In this document: in pieces, positions 47,624 to 57,346 of the stretch
How the letters are laid out: the number at the start of each line of letters is the position of its first letter
Position numbering within the stretch: position 1 is the stretch's first letter
The notes under the pieces: generated by a model
Databases searched by the model: none
Told to the model about the DNA's origin: nothing
Seen by the model: only the letters and a program-made list of their open reading frames with translations
NCBI GenBank assembly: GCA_049840795.1
Contig: JASGJK010000036.1
Span: 47,063-111,062, forward strand
Length of the DNA: 64,000 bases
Direction: 5' to 3'
From: UPXZ01 sp049840795
GTDB lineage: Bacteria > Bacteroidota > Bacteroidia > Bacteroidales > Paludibacteraceae
Translations under genes and position numbers: made by a program

Positions 47624-48952
47624 ATGAAGCCGATATTGATTGTTGAAGACGACCTTACTTTTTGCAGAATGTTAAAGGCGTGGTTTGTTAAAAGAAAATT
47701 TGAGGTAGATACGGCAGTAAATGGTTCGGAAGTAAGAAAAAAAATGAGGGAAACCTTATTTGATTTGGTTATTTGTGATTTACGTTTGCCCGGAGAAAAT
47801 GGATTATCTATATTAGAGTGGATAAAAAAAGAATATCCACAGACTATTGTGATAATGATGACCGGCTATGCCGATATACAGTCGGCTGTGATGGCGATGA
47901 AATTAGGAGCTTTCGATTATATCCCCAAACCGTTTAATCCCGAAGAGCTTTTCATTAAATTAAATGAAGCCTTTAATCAAAATAATTCAACAGTAAAATC
48001 CAAAACGAATAGTTCTGTTCAAACATCCGAGGGTGGAAACCAAATAGTAATAGGCAATTCTGCTTTATACAAAAAATTATACGAGCATGCCGAATTAGTG
48101 GCGCCTACCAAACTTTCAGTTCTTATCGGTGGCGAGAGTGGAGTGGGAAAGGAGCATGTAGCGCGTATGATACATCAAAAAAGCACGCGTGCCGATGGTC
48201 CTTTTGTAGCGGTAGATTGTGGGGTGATAACCCGTGAATTAGCGGCAAGTGATTTTTTCGGGCACGTAAAGGGAGCATTTACAGGAGCTATAACCAATAA
48301 ATCGGGTTTTTTCTTGAATGCAGATAAAGGCACTCTCTTTTTAGATGAAATAGGTAATCTATCTGTTGATATTCAAACGCAACTTTTGCGCGCTTTACAG
48401 GAGCAGAGAATTAAACCCGTAGGGTCTGAAAAAGAAATTGAAATTGATGTTCGTATCATTGCGGCTACTAACGAAGATATTGTATTTGCTGTGAATAATG
48501 GTTATTTCAGAAGTGATTTGTATCACCGTATAAGTGAATTTACCATTCACGTTCCATCTTTGAAAGAGTGCAAAGAAGATATTCCGTTATTTCTAAACCA
48601 TTTTTTAGGAGAAGCAAATACATCATTAAACAAAGAGATTCTCGGATTTACACCCGAAGCGCTTGATATACTTGTCAACTATAATTGGACGGGAAATATA
48701 AGGGAATTGAAAAATATCATCAATCGGTTAACGCTGATTGCACACGGAGATTATATCACTGCCGATATTATTCCCGAGCATTTTAAATCGGAATCCAACA
48801 TCTTTATTTTGCAAGAGAATGAGGAAGAAAAAATGAAGATAGTTGATGCGTTGAGAATAACAAAAAACAATTTATCCAAAACAGCTGAGATATTAAATAC
48901 CGATACAAAAATACTTTACAATAAAATAAAACTTTATAAAATTATTTTATGA
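47624..48952 (+). CDS. Sigma54-dependent response regulator (NtrC type)
   Basis: 442 aa. Receiver domain at 1-120 with acidic pocket EDD and phospho-acceptor Asp52 (VICDLRLPG). AAA+ domain at about 145-370: Walker A GGESGVGKEHVA, the sigma54-contact loop GAFTGA (HVKGAFTGAITN), and TLFLDEIGNL as Walker B. The C-terminal Fis-type helix-turn-helix includes NNLSKTAEILNTD. The intact GAFTGA means it should activate sigma54 promoters. It overlaps the kinase gene by four bases (ATGA), so the two are translationally coupled. Confidence 0.95.
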   Translation: MKPILIVEDDLTFCRMLKAWFVKRKFEVDTAVNGSEVRKKMRETLFDLVICDLRLPGENGLSILEWIKKEYPQTIVIMMTGYADIQSAVMAMKLGAFDYIPKPFNPEELFIKLNEAFNQNNSTVKSKTNSSVQTSEGGNQIVIGNSALYKKLYEHAELVAPTKLSVLIGGESGVGKEHVARMIHQKSTRADGPFVAVDCGVITRELAASDFFGHVKGAFTGAITNKSGFFLNADKGTLFLDEIGNLSVDIQTQLLRALQEQRIKPVGSEKEIEIDVRIIAATNEDIVFAVNNGYFRSDLYHRISEFTIHVPSLKECKEDIPLFLNHFLGEANTSLNKEILGFTPEALDILVNYNWTGNIRELKNIINRLTLIAHGDYITADIIPEHFKSESNIFILQENEEEKMKIVDALRITKNNLSKTAEILNTDTKILYNKIKLYKIIL

Positions 48953-51444
48953 AAGGTTCCTACCAGAATATCAAAATAATTGTTTTTGCGGGTTATTTGT
49001 TGTTGTTCTTGCTCTCAGTGCTGGGAGGGTACGAAATATACCGTGAATTACTTCAGTTTTCCAAACAAAATCAGCCTTTTGCCGAACGAAAACAGCTAAA
49101 TCTGATAAGTAATGCGTTAGTATCGCTCTATGAGCTGGAGAGTATACGCAAAGTGATGATTTCAGAGAACTTTAACGCACACGATTTGGATTCAACTCAA
49201 CGTTGGAATAGCAAGAAAGTACATTTCTATATTGACTCTCTTTATCGTTCCACCGACGATGCCTCTATTAAAACCAGCTTGGATACGGTAAATATACTTT
49301 TAGTGGAGAAAGAGGTCAATCTTAAAAATATGGTTGCTTTATTAGATACCATTCGCAAACTACCATACTCTAAACGGATACTTACTACCGTGCTGTCAAA
49401 GAAGGATATAAATAGTCTTTTCGATTTGTTTGATACCAACTTTAAAACACAAAAAAAAGACTCTTCTTTTTTTATCAAGCAAAAGAAAGGATTACTTTCT
49501 CGTATTAAAGGTGTATTTGTTAATGAAGCGGAATCGACCAAAGTAGTTGCAAAACAGAATATAGAAGAAAAAGATACCACAATCAAAAAACCAGCCGAAC
49601 TTTTAACCGACACAGTTACACAATTTATTCGCGACTTGAGTTACAGAAACAATAAAAAGAAAGTAACATATCTATCTCGATTGTCTGTTAGACAGGCAAA
49701 TATGTTGTATTATGATGAGTCGCTGACAAATCAGATACATCAAATACTATTTAAACTGGAAAGCAAAGAAAGAAAATCTGTGGCTACCCTGATGTCTGAT
49801 AGAGAAAGAGCGATAAATAAATCAACACAATTGATGTCAAGTATCGCTTGGGCTTCGCTTCTTACGGTCATTATTTTCTTAACTACCACTCTTATTTTGA
49901 TAAATCAAAGTCAAACATATAGAAAGAAAATAGAAGAAAGTAAAAAATATGCCGAAGATTTGATGAAGAGTAGGGAAAGATTACTCTTAATGATTTCTCA
50001 CGATATAAAATCACCTTTAAGCTCAATCATAGGGCACATAGAGTTGATGTTACACGAAAAAATGCCTCAGAACGAGAAGGATCATTTGGATAATATGAAA
50101 CATTCGTCAGAGCACATTTTGGAATTGGTAAATAAATTGATGGACTATCATAAACTCGAACAAGGCAAATCGGAAATAACCAAAGTAACTTTCTCGCCTT
50201 GCGAATTGATTGAAAGTATTTATCAGAGTTTTGAACCGGTAGTCAATAAAAAACTATCGTATAAACTTAAAAATGATATTGATAATGGTAAAAACGTTGA
50301 AAGTGATCCGTTTGTAATCAAGCAAATTGTAAATAATTTGATTTCAAATGCTATTAAGTTTACTAAAACCGGCGGAATAACCATTGCTTCTTCTATATCA
50401 GAAAATAATGAGTTGCGGATATCGGTTAAAGATACCGGAGTAGGTATCAAACCCGAAGACATCACAAAAATATTTGATGAGTTTCAACGTGTAGGCAATA
50501 CAGATGACAAAAATAAAATTGAGGGCTTTGGATTAGGATTAGCAATTACTTACAAACTTATAAAACTACTTCAGGGAGAAATATATGTAGAATCGGAATT
50601 TGGCAAAGGAAGTGAGTTTACGGTGGCTATACCTTTAGCTACTTTGCAAATACCTTCAGAAACTCCTGCTCTACAAAAGACAGACCCTAAATCGGTATTG
50701 AAAAGTCTCGATGCAAAAGTATTGTTTATTGACGATGATTTAGTGATGCTAAACGTGTTTGAAAAACTGTTGCAACGAGAGGGACTAAAAGTTACGGTAT
50801 GCTCAGATTCAAAAAAAGTACTTCCGTTGCTTAAAAAAGAAAAATTTGGCATCATCCTTACCGATATACAAATGCCACAAATTAATGGTTTTGAGTTAGT
50901 GAAGCAGATACGCAATATCAACTCCAAACATTATAAAGAGGTGCCTATTGTAGCCTTATCTGCTCGTTCGGATATTTCAGAAGATAAATTTCAAAGTGCC
51001 GGATTTACAACTTTCTTGTCTAAACCGGTGCCATTTACCACTTTGCTTGATAAAATAGGTGAACTAACCAACGTCACTAATAATGGAGAACCGAAAATAG
51101 CTTCTTCAGCGCAAACAAAAGGGATTAATGCTTTGATTGAATTTGTGGAAGATGATGAAGAAACGGCAAAAGATATTCTGAATGTTTTTGTGTCTGAAAA
51201 TAAAACCAAATTGGACGAGCTCAAAGATTCGATTCAAACAAACGATTGGCAACAAATCAAAGCTACATCACACAAACTATTACCGCTGATGCGGATGATA
51301 GGAGCCGATGAAATGGTTAAAATTTTAGTTGCATTGGAAAACGGAGAACAAAACAGCGAAAAAGTAAACATACTGATAGGTATGTTGGAAGAAAAGAATT
51401 CCGAAATCATCGACTTTATGAATAAAAAATATCCTGAAGTTTGA
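48949..51444 (+). CDS. Hybrid sensor histidine kinase with receiver and Hpt domains
   Basis: 831 aa. Two membrane helices (residues about 7-28 and 297-320) bound a periplasmic sensor region of about 270 residues that I do not recognise. HisKA has the H-box MISHDIKSPLSSI (His near 351). The HATPase part shows NNLISNAIKFT, DTGVGI and GFGLGLAI. The receiver Asp lies in ILTDIQMPQINGF near 638, and the C-terminal Hpt His in ATSHKLLPLMRMIG near 774. The full phosphorelay (His-Asp-His-Asp) could pass phosphate to the upstream sigma54 regulator. Confidence 0.94.
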   Translation: MKGSYQNIKIIVFAGYLLLFLLSVLGGYEIYRELLQFSKQNQPFAERKQLNLISNALVSLYELESIRKVMISENFNAHDLDSTQRWNSKKVHFYIDSLYRSTDDASIKTSLDTVNILLVEKEVNLKNMVALLDTIRKLPYSKRILTTVLSKKDINSLFDLFDTNFKTQKKDSSFFIKQKKGLLSRIKGVFVNEAESTKVVAKQNIEEKDTTIKKPAELLTDTVTQFIRDLSYRNNKKKVTYLSRLSVRQANMLYYDESLTNQIHQILFKLESKERKSVATLMSDRERAINKSTQLMSSIAWASLLTVIIFLTTTLILINQSQTYRKKIEESKKYAEDLMKSRERLLLMISHDIKSPLSSIIGHIELMLHEKMPQNEKDHLDNMKHSSEHILELVNKLMDYHKLEQGKSEITKVTFSPCELIESIYQSFEPVVNKKLSYKLKNDIDNGKNVESDPFVIKQIVNNLISNAIKFTKTGGITIASSISENNELRISVKDTGVGIKPEDITKIFDEFQRVGNTDDKNKIEGFGLGLAITYKLIKLLQGEIYVESEFGKGSEFTVAIPLATLQIPSETPALQKTDPKSVLKSLDAKVLFIDDDLVMLNVFEKLLQREGLKVTVCSDSKKVLPLLKKEKFGIILTDIQMPQINGFELVKQIRNINSKHYKEVPIVALSARSDISEDKFQSAGFTTFLSKPVPFTTLLDKIGELTNVTNNGEPKIASSAQTKGINALIEFVEDDEETAKDILNVFVSENKTKLDELKDSIQTNDWQQIKATSHKLLPLMRMIGADEMVKILVALENGEQNSEKVNILIGMLEEKNSEIIDFMNKKYPEV

Positions 51445-51664
51445 TCGGGCACATGAGGTTTTGTGAAAATCTCAATACCCAAAAACTATCGAATAAATCA
51501 GAAACATAGCGAACGGAAGTTTTTGAGATACTGCTGTCAACTATGTTTTTTTTGAACTATTTTTACGAGTGATTCTCTAATACTAAAAAAATCAGAACAA
51601 ATTCGCGTAATAACATTTTACCTCCATCACGTTATATGAAATCCAAAATTTCTACACACTTTTT

Positions 51665-52759
51665 ATGTTTAAGATTTTAGTTATAAATCCGGGATCAACC
51701 TCTACCAAATTTGCAGTTTTTGAAGATGATAAGCAAATTTCGGCATATACCATCCGTCATACTGCCGAGGAAACCGCAAAATATCAAAAAACAATAGATC
51801 AGTTAGCGTATCGCTATAAACTTATAACCGATCTGCTGGAAAAGGAAAAAATCAACATCACCGAATTTTCAGCAATCATCGGACGTGGTGGAATGCTTAC
51901 TCCCGTGCAGTCGGGCGTTTACTTCGTTAATGAGGCTATGATGGATGTTCTGCGAAAGGCAGTTGTTGGTGATCATGCAAGCAATCTGGGCGCATTTTTG
52001 GCTTATGAATTAGCCCATAATCCGGAAAAATGTATGGCTTATATTGCCGATCCGGTCGCGGTGGACGAATTTAGTGAAGTAGCTCGCATCAGTGGCTTGC
52101 CCGAGATTCCACGTCGTTCGACTTTTCACGCGTTGAATCATAAGGCCATCGCAAGGCTCCATGCCGAGAAAATGGGCAAAAGATATGAAGAATTAAATAT
52201 TGTTGTGGCTCATTTGGGTGGCGGAATCACGGTTGGCGCTCATCAAAACGGGAGAGTCACAGATGTAAATCAAGGATTGGACGGTTACGGACCTTTTTCA
52301 CCTGAGCGATCCGGTACGTTGGATGCGGGACAAATAGTGAAGATGTGTTTCAGTGGAAGGTATTCCGAAACTGAGATGTTGAAGAAACTGAACGGTAAAG
52401 GAGGATTGATAGCGCATTGTAAAACTAATAACGTGCAAGAACTCGAAGAGAAGATAAAGCAAGGTGATGGGCACGCCAAACTTATTTTGGAGGCGATGGC
52501 TTATACCGTATCTAAAGAGATTATGTCGTTATTTGCTGTGTTCAAAGGGAAAAACGATGGTGTATTGCTTACCGGCGGTATCGCGTATTGCGATTTTGTG
52601 GTAAATGAAATTAAAGCACGAATAGAACCGCTTGCGCCCGTTTATGTTTATCCGGGTGAAGATGAATTGCGTTCCTTAGCCTTGAGCGCACTCAGAGCCT
52701 TAAATGGCGAAGAGGTAAAGGAATTTGTTGTGAGAGAGATGCCGGATTATACGATTTAG
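51665..52759 (+). CDS. buk: Butyrate kinase
   Basis: 364 aa acetokinase-family enzyme. Signatures: ILVINPGSTSTKFAVFED at the N-terminus, GRGGMLTPVQSGVYFVNEAM, the NIVVAHLGGGITVGAHQNG loop, and VLLTGGIAYCDFV for the phosphate-binding end. It converts butyryl phosphate and ADP to butyrate and ATP. Bacteroidetes often have it next to phosphotransbutyrylase (ptb), but neither flank is ptb here, so a partner must lie elsewhere. Some family members act on branched-chain acids. Confidence 0.93.
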   Translation: MFKILVINPGSTSTKFAVFEDDKQISAYTIRHTAEETAKYQKTIDQLAYRYKLITDLLEKEKINITEFSAIIGRGGMLTPVQSGVYFVNEAMMDVLRKAVVGDHASNLGAFLAYELAHNPEKCMAYIADPVAVDEFSEVARISGLPEIPRRSTFHALNHKAIARLHAEKMGKRYEELNIVVAHLGGGITVGAHQNGRVTDVNQGLDGYGPFSPERSGTLDAGQIVKMCFSGRYSETEMLKKLNGKGGLIAHCKTNNVQELEEKIKQGDGHAKLILEAMAYTVSKEIMSLFAVFKGKNDGVLLTGGIAYCDFVVNEIKARIEPLAPVYVYPGEDELRSLALSALRALNGEEVKEFVVREMPDYTI

Positions 52760-52791
52760 TGGTAAGAATCACTATAAAGGTATTATGGGTT

Positions 52792-53961
52792 CTATATTTT
52801 TGTACATGTAATGAGTACTTTCTGATTATTGTAAAGTGTGGTGGCAAAAATATACTCATTTCCTCCGTCTTTTAGTTTTAATTTTTTTCTTAGTTCGTTT
52901 ACCGATAACGGAAAATTCCGAACAGAGACATTTGCCTTTTTACAATCCCATCTTTTTAGTTCTTCTTTGTTAAAAGGTATTACACTTTTAACCTTAAATA
53001 TTCGTCCTTGAAAATGTTCGTTTATGTCGTTTGATGTGTATAAATGGCTGTTAATATGCAGTTTGTGTAGTTTGAAAAAAGAAGCGCTTGTTCTAAATGC
53101 TCCGGATTTTAAAATGGCGGCATTCGGTTCGTAAAGATATTCTAAAACAGTTTCGGTGTAGTTCACAATCGTGTTTTTTTCTTCCTCTTTGTGAAACGTC
53201 AATACTTTAGCGTTTTTATTTTTTTGGAAATGTACCGCATTAATCGTAACTTTTAGATGATAGTCTCTTTCAAGTAAAACCAATATCTCTTTACATTCGT
53301 TTTCTACGGCAATGATGTGAATTTCTCGTATGTTTTTCAGCTCGCGTTGTAGTTGCGCTAAATCAAACATCGGCGAAAGTTTGATCATCACATTCGGAGC
53401 TTTAGTCAGCAATTTGTCTTGTAATTCAGTTACATCGGGTTCGCAATCCGACAGTAGCACGGCTTTAGCGCCTCCATCTTTTCGGCGGGCGGGATCAATA
53501 TAAATCCAATCGGCAACAAAATCGGTTTCCAAAAAAACTTCCGATGTTTCGTGTTGAATTTTGATGTTTTTTGTTGATAAAACAGCAAAATTGTGTTCGG
53601 CTAACTCGCAGAGTTTTTGTTGCCGTTCTACATAAATGGTTTCATCAAAATTTTCAGACATAAAAAAAGTATCAATGCCGAATCCGCCTGTCAAATCCAC
53701 CATTTTTTTTCCTCTGCACAACGAAGATTTGTATCTCGCGGTGATTTCGGAAGAGCATTGCTCTAACGATAGTTTTGGCGGATAAAGTAATTCGGCACAG
53801 CGATAAAACATTGGGACTTTATCCTTGATTTTTTGCATTCCCTCTATTTGTTTGATAGCTAATGGTATATCAACATCAGCAGACAAAACGGATTTCAATA
53901 TTAATATATTTACATCCTCATTGACATATTTCTGTATAAAGTCTTTAGTTTGCAGGTTCAT
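52792..53961 (-). CDS. Class I SAM-dependent methyltransferase with THUMP-like domain
   Basis: 389 aa. SAM-binding motif VDLTGGFGIDTFF near residue 88, then an acidic residue after YVERQQKL. The motif IV equivalent is YIDPARRKDGG (DPAR) near residue 155, not the NPPY of N6-methyltransferases. The C-terminal 90 residues are the THUMP-like domain (RWDCKKANVSVRNFP, GGNEYIFATTL). Likely an RNA methyltransferase; its target is unknown. Transcribed against buk. Confidence 0.85.
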   Translation of the reverse strand: MNLQTKDFIQKYVNEDVNILILKSVLSADVDIPLAIKQIEGMQKIKDKVPMFYRCAELLYPPKLSLEQCSSEITARYKSSLCRGKKMVDLTGGFGIDTFFMSENFDETIYVERQQKLCELAEHNFAVLSTKNIKIQHETSEVFLETDFVADWIYIDPARRKDGGAKAVLLSDCEPDVTELQDKLLTKAPNVMIKLSPMFDLAQLQRELKNIREIHIIAVENECKEILVLLERDYHLKVTINAVHFQKNKNAKVLTFHKEEEKNTIVNYTETVLEYLYEPNAAILKSGAFRTSASFFKLHKLHINSHLYTSNDINEHFQGRIFKVKSVIPFNKEELKRWDCKKANVSVRNFPLSVNELRKKLKLKDGGNEYIFATTLYNNQKVLITCTKI

Positions 53962-54078
53962 ATTTGATAGGAAAATATTCTCAAAATTACGAAAAAATGT
54001 TTAATGTGTAAATGGTTGATAAATAAATTGATAATTATACGCTATGTGGTCTTTAGGGTTAAATTTGTATGTGATGTT

Positions 54079-54108
54079 TTGTAGTATCGTTAAAAAGTAC
54101 TACTTTTG
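54079..54108 (+). promoter_or_regulatory. Promoter of the SRP RNA / tRNA-Thr unit
   Basis: TTG at 54079-54081, 19 bases, then TACTTTTG at 54101-54108, a perfect match to the Bacteroidetes -33/-7 consensus. The RNA starts 6 bases later, near GGGTAAG. Confidence 0.75.
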
Positions 54109-54113
54109 CACTC

Positions 54114-54210
54114 GGGTAAGTCCTACACGATCAGCTCCCTTTCAACTCCCCCAGGTCTTGACCGAAGCAAGGGTAAAAGGTCGTAGCGATGCGATGTAGT
54201 AAGCTTACCC
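54114..54210 (+). ncRNA. ffs: Signal recognition particle RNA (4.5S, small bacterial type)
   Basis: About 97 nt. The ends GGGTAAG and CTTACCC pair as the terminal helix. The conserved domain IV apical part is CCAGGTCTTGACCGAAGCAA near 54150, with the asymmetric-loop AGCA needed for Ffh binding. It binds Ffh to target nascent membrane proteins. Four bases separate it from the tRNA-Thr, so both are probably made from the promoter at 54079 and cut apart, possibly with RNase P forming the boundary. Confidence 0.85.
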
Positions 54211-54214
54211 ACTT

Positions 54215-54288
54215 GCCTCTTTAGCTCAGCTGGCCAGAGCACGTGATTTGTAATCTCGGGGTCGTTGGTTCGAATCCGACAAGAGGCT
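54215..54288 (+). tRNA. tRNA-Thr (anticodon TGT)
   Basis: 74 nt cloverleaf: acceptor GCCTCTT with AAGAGGC, D-arm GCTC...GAGC, anticodon loop TTTGTAA carrying TGT, and T-arm GTTGG-TTCGAAT-CCGAC. CCA is not encoded. The anticodon stem has one T-T mismatch. Confidence 0.93.
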
Positions 54289-54290
54289 CA

Positions 54291-54327
54291 AAAGAGTATC
54301 TTCTACACAAAGATGCTCTTTTTTTGT
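54291..54327 (+). terminator. Terminator after tRNA-Thr
   Basis: AAGAGTATCTT and AAGATGCTCTT form an 11-bp stem with one internal T-G/A offset and a short loop, followed by a T7 run, immediately after the tRNA. Confidence 0.85.
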
Positions 54328-54636
54328 TTATATACCTTCTTGATAATTAATTTTGTTAAACGTGAAATACTTTTGCATTCCTTTTTTGTTATCTTTGTAG
54401 TGTTAAAATGATTAAAGAACATATTCCTGAAAAATAATCAATAACGCAAATGTATAGTTTGCCGACTTGCCCTTATGATATATTATTTAGATAAGTAGCT
54501 GAACTGAATTAGTTTAATATATTTAGTCTGTATATTGTTGATTTTTAAAATTTTACATATATGCGTATTGGCGATTAATTTATGAACACTCACTTGTGTT
54601 AGTTCTTTATGATTTTTCCAAAACAATTATTATCGT
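54328..54636. other. Intergenic region before pyrC
   Basis: About 310 AT-rich bases. TATCTTTG at 54390-54397 matches the -7 consensus. It is followed by a nine-codon ORF (MIKEHIPEK, near 54408) with no supporting evidence. Nothing else recognisable was seen. Confidence 0.35.
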
Positions 54637-55981
54637 ATGAAGACGCTGATTAAAAACGCAGAAATTGTCAACGAAGGACAAACTTTCAAAGGTTCGGTAT
54701 TGCTGAATGGCGATAAAATTGAAAAAATATTCCGCTTAGAGAACGATCTTTTGCTTGATGAAAATGTTGAGATAATACCGGCTGACGGCTTGTGGCTTTT
54801 CCCGGGTGTAATTGATGATCAGGTACACTTTCGCCAGCCGGGTTTAACCCATAAAGGCGATATTTATACTGAAAGTCGCGCTGCTGTTGCCGGAGGAGTT
54901 ACTTCGTATATGGAAATGCCCAATACCATTCCTCAAACTACAACAATCGAACTTTTAGAGCAAAAATACGCTTTAGCGGCGTCCAAATCGTTAGCGAACT
55001 TTTCGTTTTATATGGGTGCCACCAATACAAATATCTTGGAACTGAAAAAAGTAGATCCTCGAAAAGTGTGTGGCATTAAAATATTTATGGGTTCATCTAC
55101 CGGAAATATGCTGGTAAATGACATTGAAGCGCTTCAACGCATTTTTGACGAGTCGCCTACTTTAATTGCCACCCACTGCGAAGATGAAAATATCATTCGC
55201 GCCAACCTTCGTTATTATCAAAAAATGTATGACGATTACATCGGGATGGAATTTCATCCGCTGATTCGTTCGGCAGAGGCGTGTTATAAATCGTCCTCTT
55301 TTGCAGTGTCGTTAGCGCAGAAATACAATACCCGTTTGCATATCTTGCACCTTTCAACCGAAAAGGAAATGTCGCTTTTCGATAATTCCAAGCTACTGAA
55401 AGACAAGAGAATTACGGCGGAAGTTTGCGTACATCATCTGTGGTTTTCAGACAAGGATTATAAAAAATACGGAAGTAAAATAAAATGGAATCCGGCAATA
55501 AAAGAAGAATCTGACAGAGAGGCGTTAATTAAGGCGCTGAATAATAATTTGTTGGATGTAGTAGCTACCGATCACGCACCACATACATTGGATGAAAAAC
55601 AAGGAAATTGCTATAAGGCTTCGTCAGGTGGTCCATTGGTACAACATTCGCTTGTGGCTATGCTTCAATTGTCAAAACAAGGGAAATTTACGGTGGAAAA
55701 GGTGGTGGAAAAAATGTGTCACGCACCGGCAGATTTGTTTAGGATAAGCAAAAGAGGATACATCAGAGAAGGATATTACGCCGATTTGGTGTTGGTAAAT
55801 CCGAATAAATCCGAGAAAATAGAAAAAAGAAAATATTTCATACAAATGTGGATGGTCTCCTTTTGAAGATGTGGTTTTTGACAGCAAAGTAATTCGTACA
55901 TTCGTAAACGGAAAATCGGTTTACGATAACGGCAAATTCGATGAAACTGTCAGAGGCGAACGCTTGATTTTTGAAGTTTGA
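54637..55981 (+). CDS. pyrC: Dihydroorotase, frameshifted near the C-terminus
   Basis: Pyrimidine biosynthesis, amidohydrolase fold. Metal ligands: DDQVHFRQPG near residue 60, KIFMGSSTGNML with the likely carboxylated Lys, THCED, and ATDHAPH near residue 310. The frame read from 54637 stops at 55866 after QMWMVSF. Removing one A from the A6 run at 55823-55828 gives KIEKENISYKCGWSPFED and continues to a stop at 55981, for 447 aa, the normal length, with the typical VNGKSVYDNGKF and RGERLIF ending. Since pyrC is normally essential for uracil prototrophy, an assembly error is the simpler reading. Confidence 0.92.
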
Positions 55982-56027
55982 TATTTATACTTTTACAATA
56001 TATAGTGTTGTTAATTAATCATTTAAG

Positions 56028-57311
56028 ATGGTAGAAATAATAATTATTTTAGTTCTTATTTTATTAAACGGTTTTTTTTCTCTTTCTGAAATATCGTTGG
56101 TATCAAGCAAAAAGACTCGGCTGGAACAATACAAACAATCGGGTAAGAAAGGGGCTGTAATAGCACTCGGTTTGCTTCAAAATTCTGAAAAATTTCTGTC
56201 TTCGGTACAAGTGGGAATTACGTTGATAAGCTTGCTTACAGGTTTTTATGGCGGAAGTAGTTTCGCTAAATATATTGTTCCTTTATTCGAAAAAGTCGTT
56301 GTCTTTCGCCCTTATGCTGATGAGATTTCACTTATCATTACCATAATTCTTATTACTTACGTCACTATCGTATTAGGGGAGCTTGTTCCCAAAACCATAG
56401 CTATTAGCAATCCGGAAAAGATGGCGATAAGAGTTTCTCCGGTCATTTCAGTTTTCAGTAAAATTTTCTATCCGTTTGTTAAGATTTTGGCTGTTTCTAC
56501 CTCTTTTATAATTAATGTGCTTGGTGTGGAGAAAAATGAAGAGAGCATTACCGAAGCTGAATTGAGACAACTGATTAAAACGGCTTCGCAGGAGGGGGTT
56601 ATTGAAAAAGAGCAAAACGAGATACACGAAAAAGTGTTTTATTTTTCAGATGAAAAAAGCAAAACATCTGATGACACATCGCACGGAGGTTTATTGGATT
56701 GATTTAAACGAGCCGGAAGACAAAATTAGGGAAGAATTTTATTATATGCACCTCACAGTCGCGTGGTATGTTGCAGGGAATCGTTGGATAACTACGAAGG
56801 TGTTATTATAATGTTGGATTTTTACAAAGCATTGGTAAACAAAAAACCGTTCAAAGTGGAAGAATTGTTGAACTCAGCCATCATAATCCACGAAAATGCG
56901 CTTGCTCCTAAAGTGCTTCAACAATTAAAACAAAGCAACTCGCATTTCAGTGTTGTGGTAGACGAATATGGTGATGTAGAGGGAATTATAACACTTCACG
57001 ACATTATGGAAAATTTGGTAGGGGAAATTTTGGAGAAGGAGAGACAAGCGCAACCTGACTTTTTTGTACGCGATGATGGCTCTGTTTTGGTAAACGGTGA
57101 TGCTCCCATTGAAGTGCTTACCAAAATTTTTGAGGATTTTGTAGTTGATTTTGAAGAAATTGACTATTCTACCGTAACCGGATTTGTTATTGAACTGATA
57201 AATGTGATTCCATCGGTTGGAGATAAAGTCTCCTATTTGGATTATACCATTGAGATTATGGATATGGATGGAAACAGAATAGATAAAGTGTTGATAACTA
57301 AAACAGATTGA
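56028..57311 (+). pseudogene. CNNM/CBS/CorC family membrane protein (hemolysin family), two frameshifts
   Basis: N-terminal DUF21/CNNM region with about three membrane helices (IIIILVLILLNGFFSLSEI, VGITLISLLTGFYGG, IITIILITYVTIVLGELVP). The family signature ELVPKTIAISNPEKMAIRVSP is clear. An extra A in the A6 run at 56653-56658 breaks the frame after FYFSDEK; the continuing frame reads AKHLMTHRTEVYWIDLNEPE. A missing base near 56745 shifts again to PHSRVVCCRESLDNYEGVI. The CBS pair and the CorC C-terminal domain (FVRDDGSVLVNGDAPIEVL, EIMDMDGNRIDKVLI) follow. Rebuilt length is about 427 aa. Likely ion-transport related; family members are also linked to gliding and T9SS functions in some Bacteroidetes. 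Confidence 0.87.
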
Positions 57312-57346
57312 TTTAGCTTCGTCTCATTAACAAATATTGCACACCA

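Noticed and set aside
54408..54437. Nine-codon ORF before pyrC as a leader peptide
   Set aside because: No codon enrichment and no terminator hairpin between it and pyrC.
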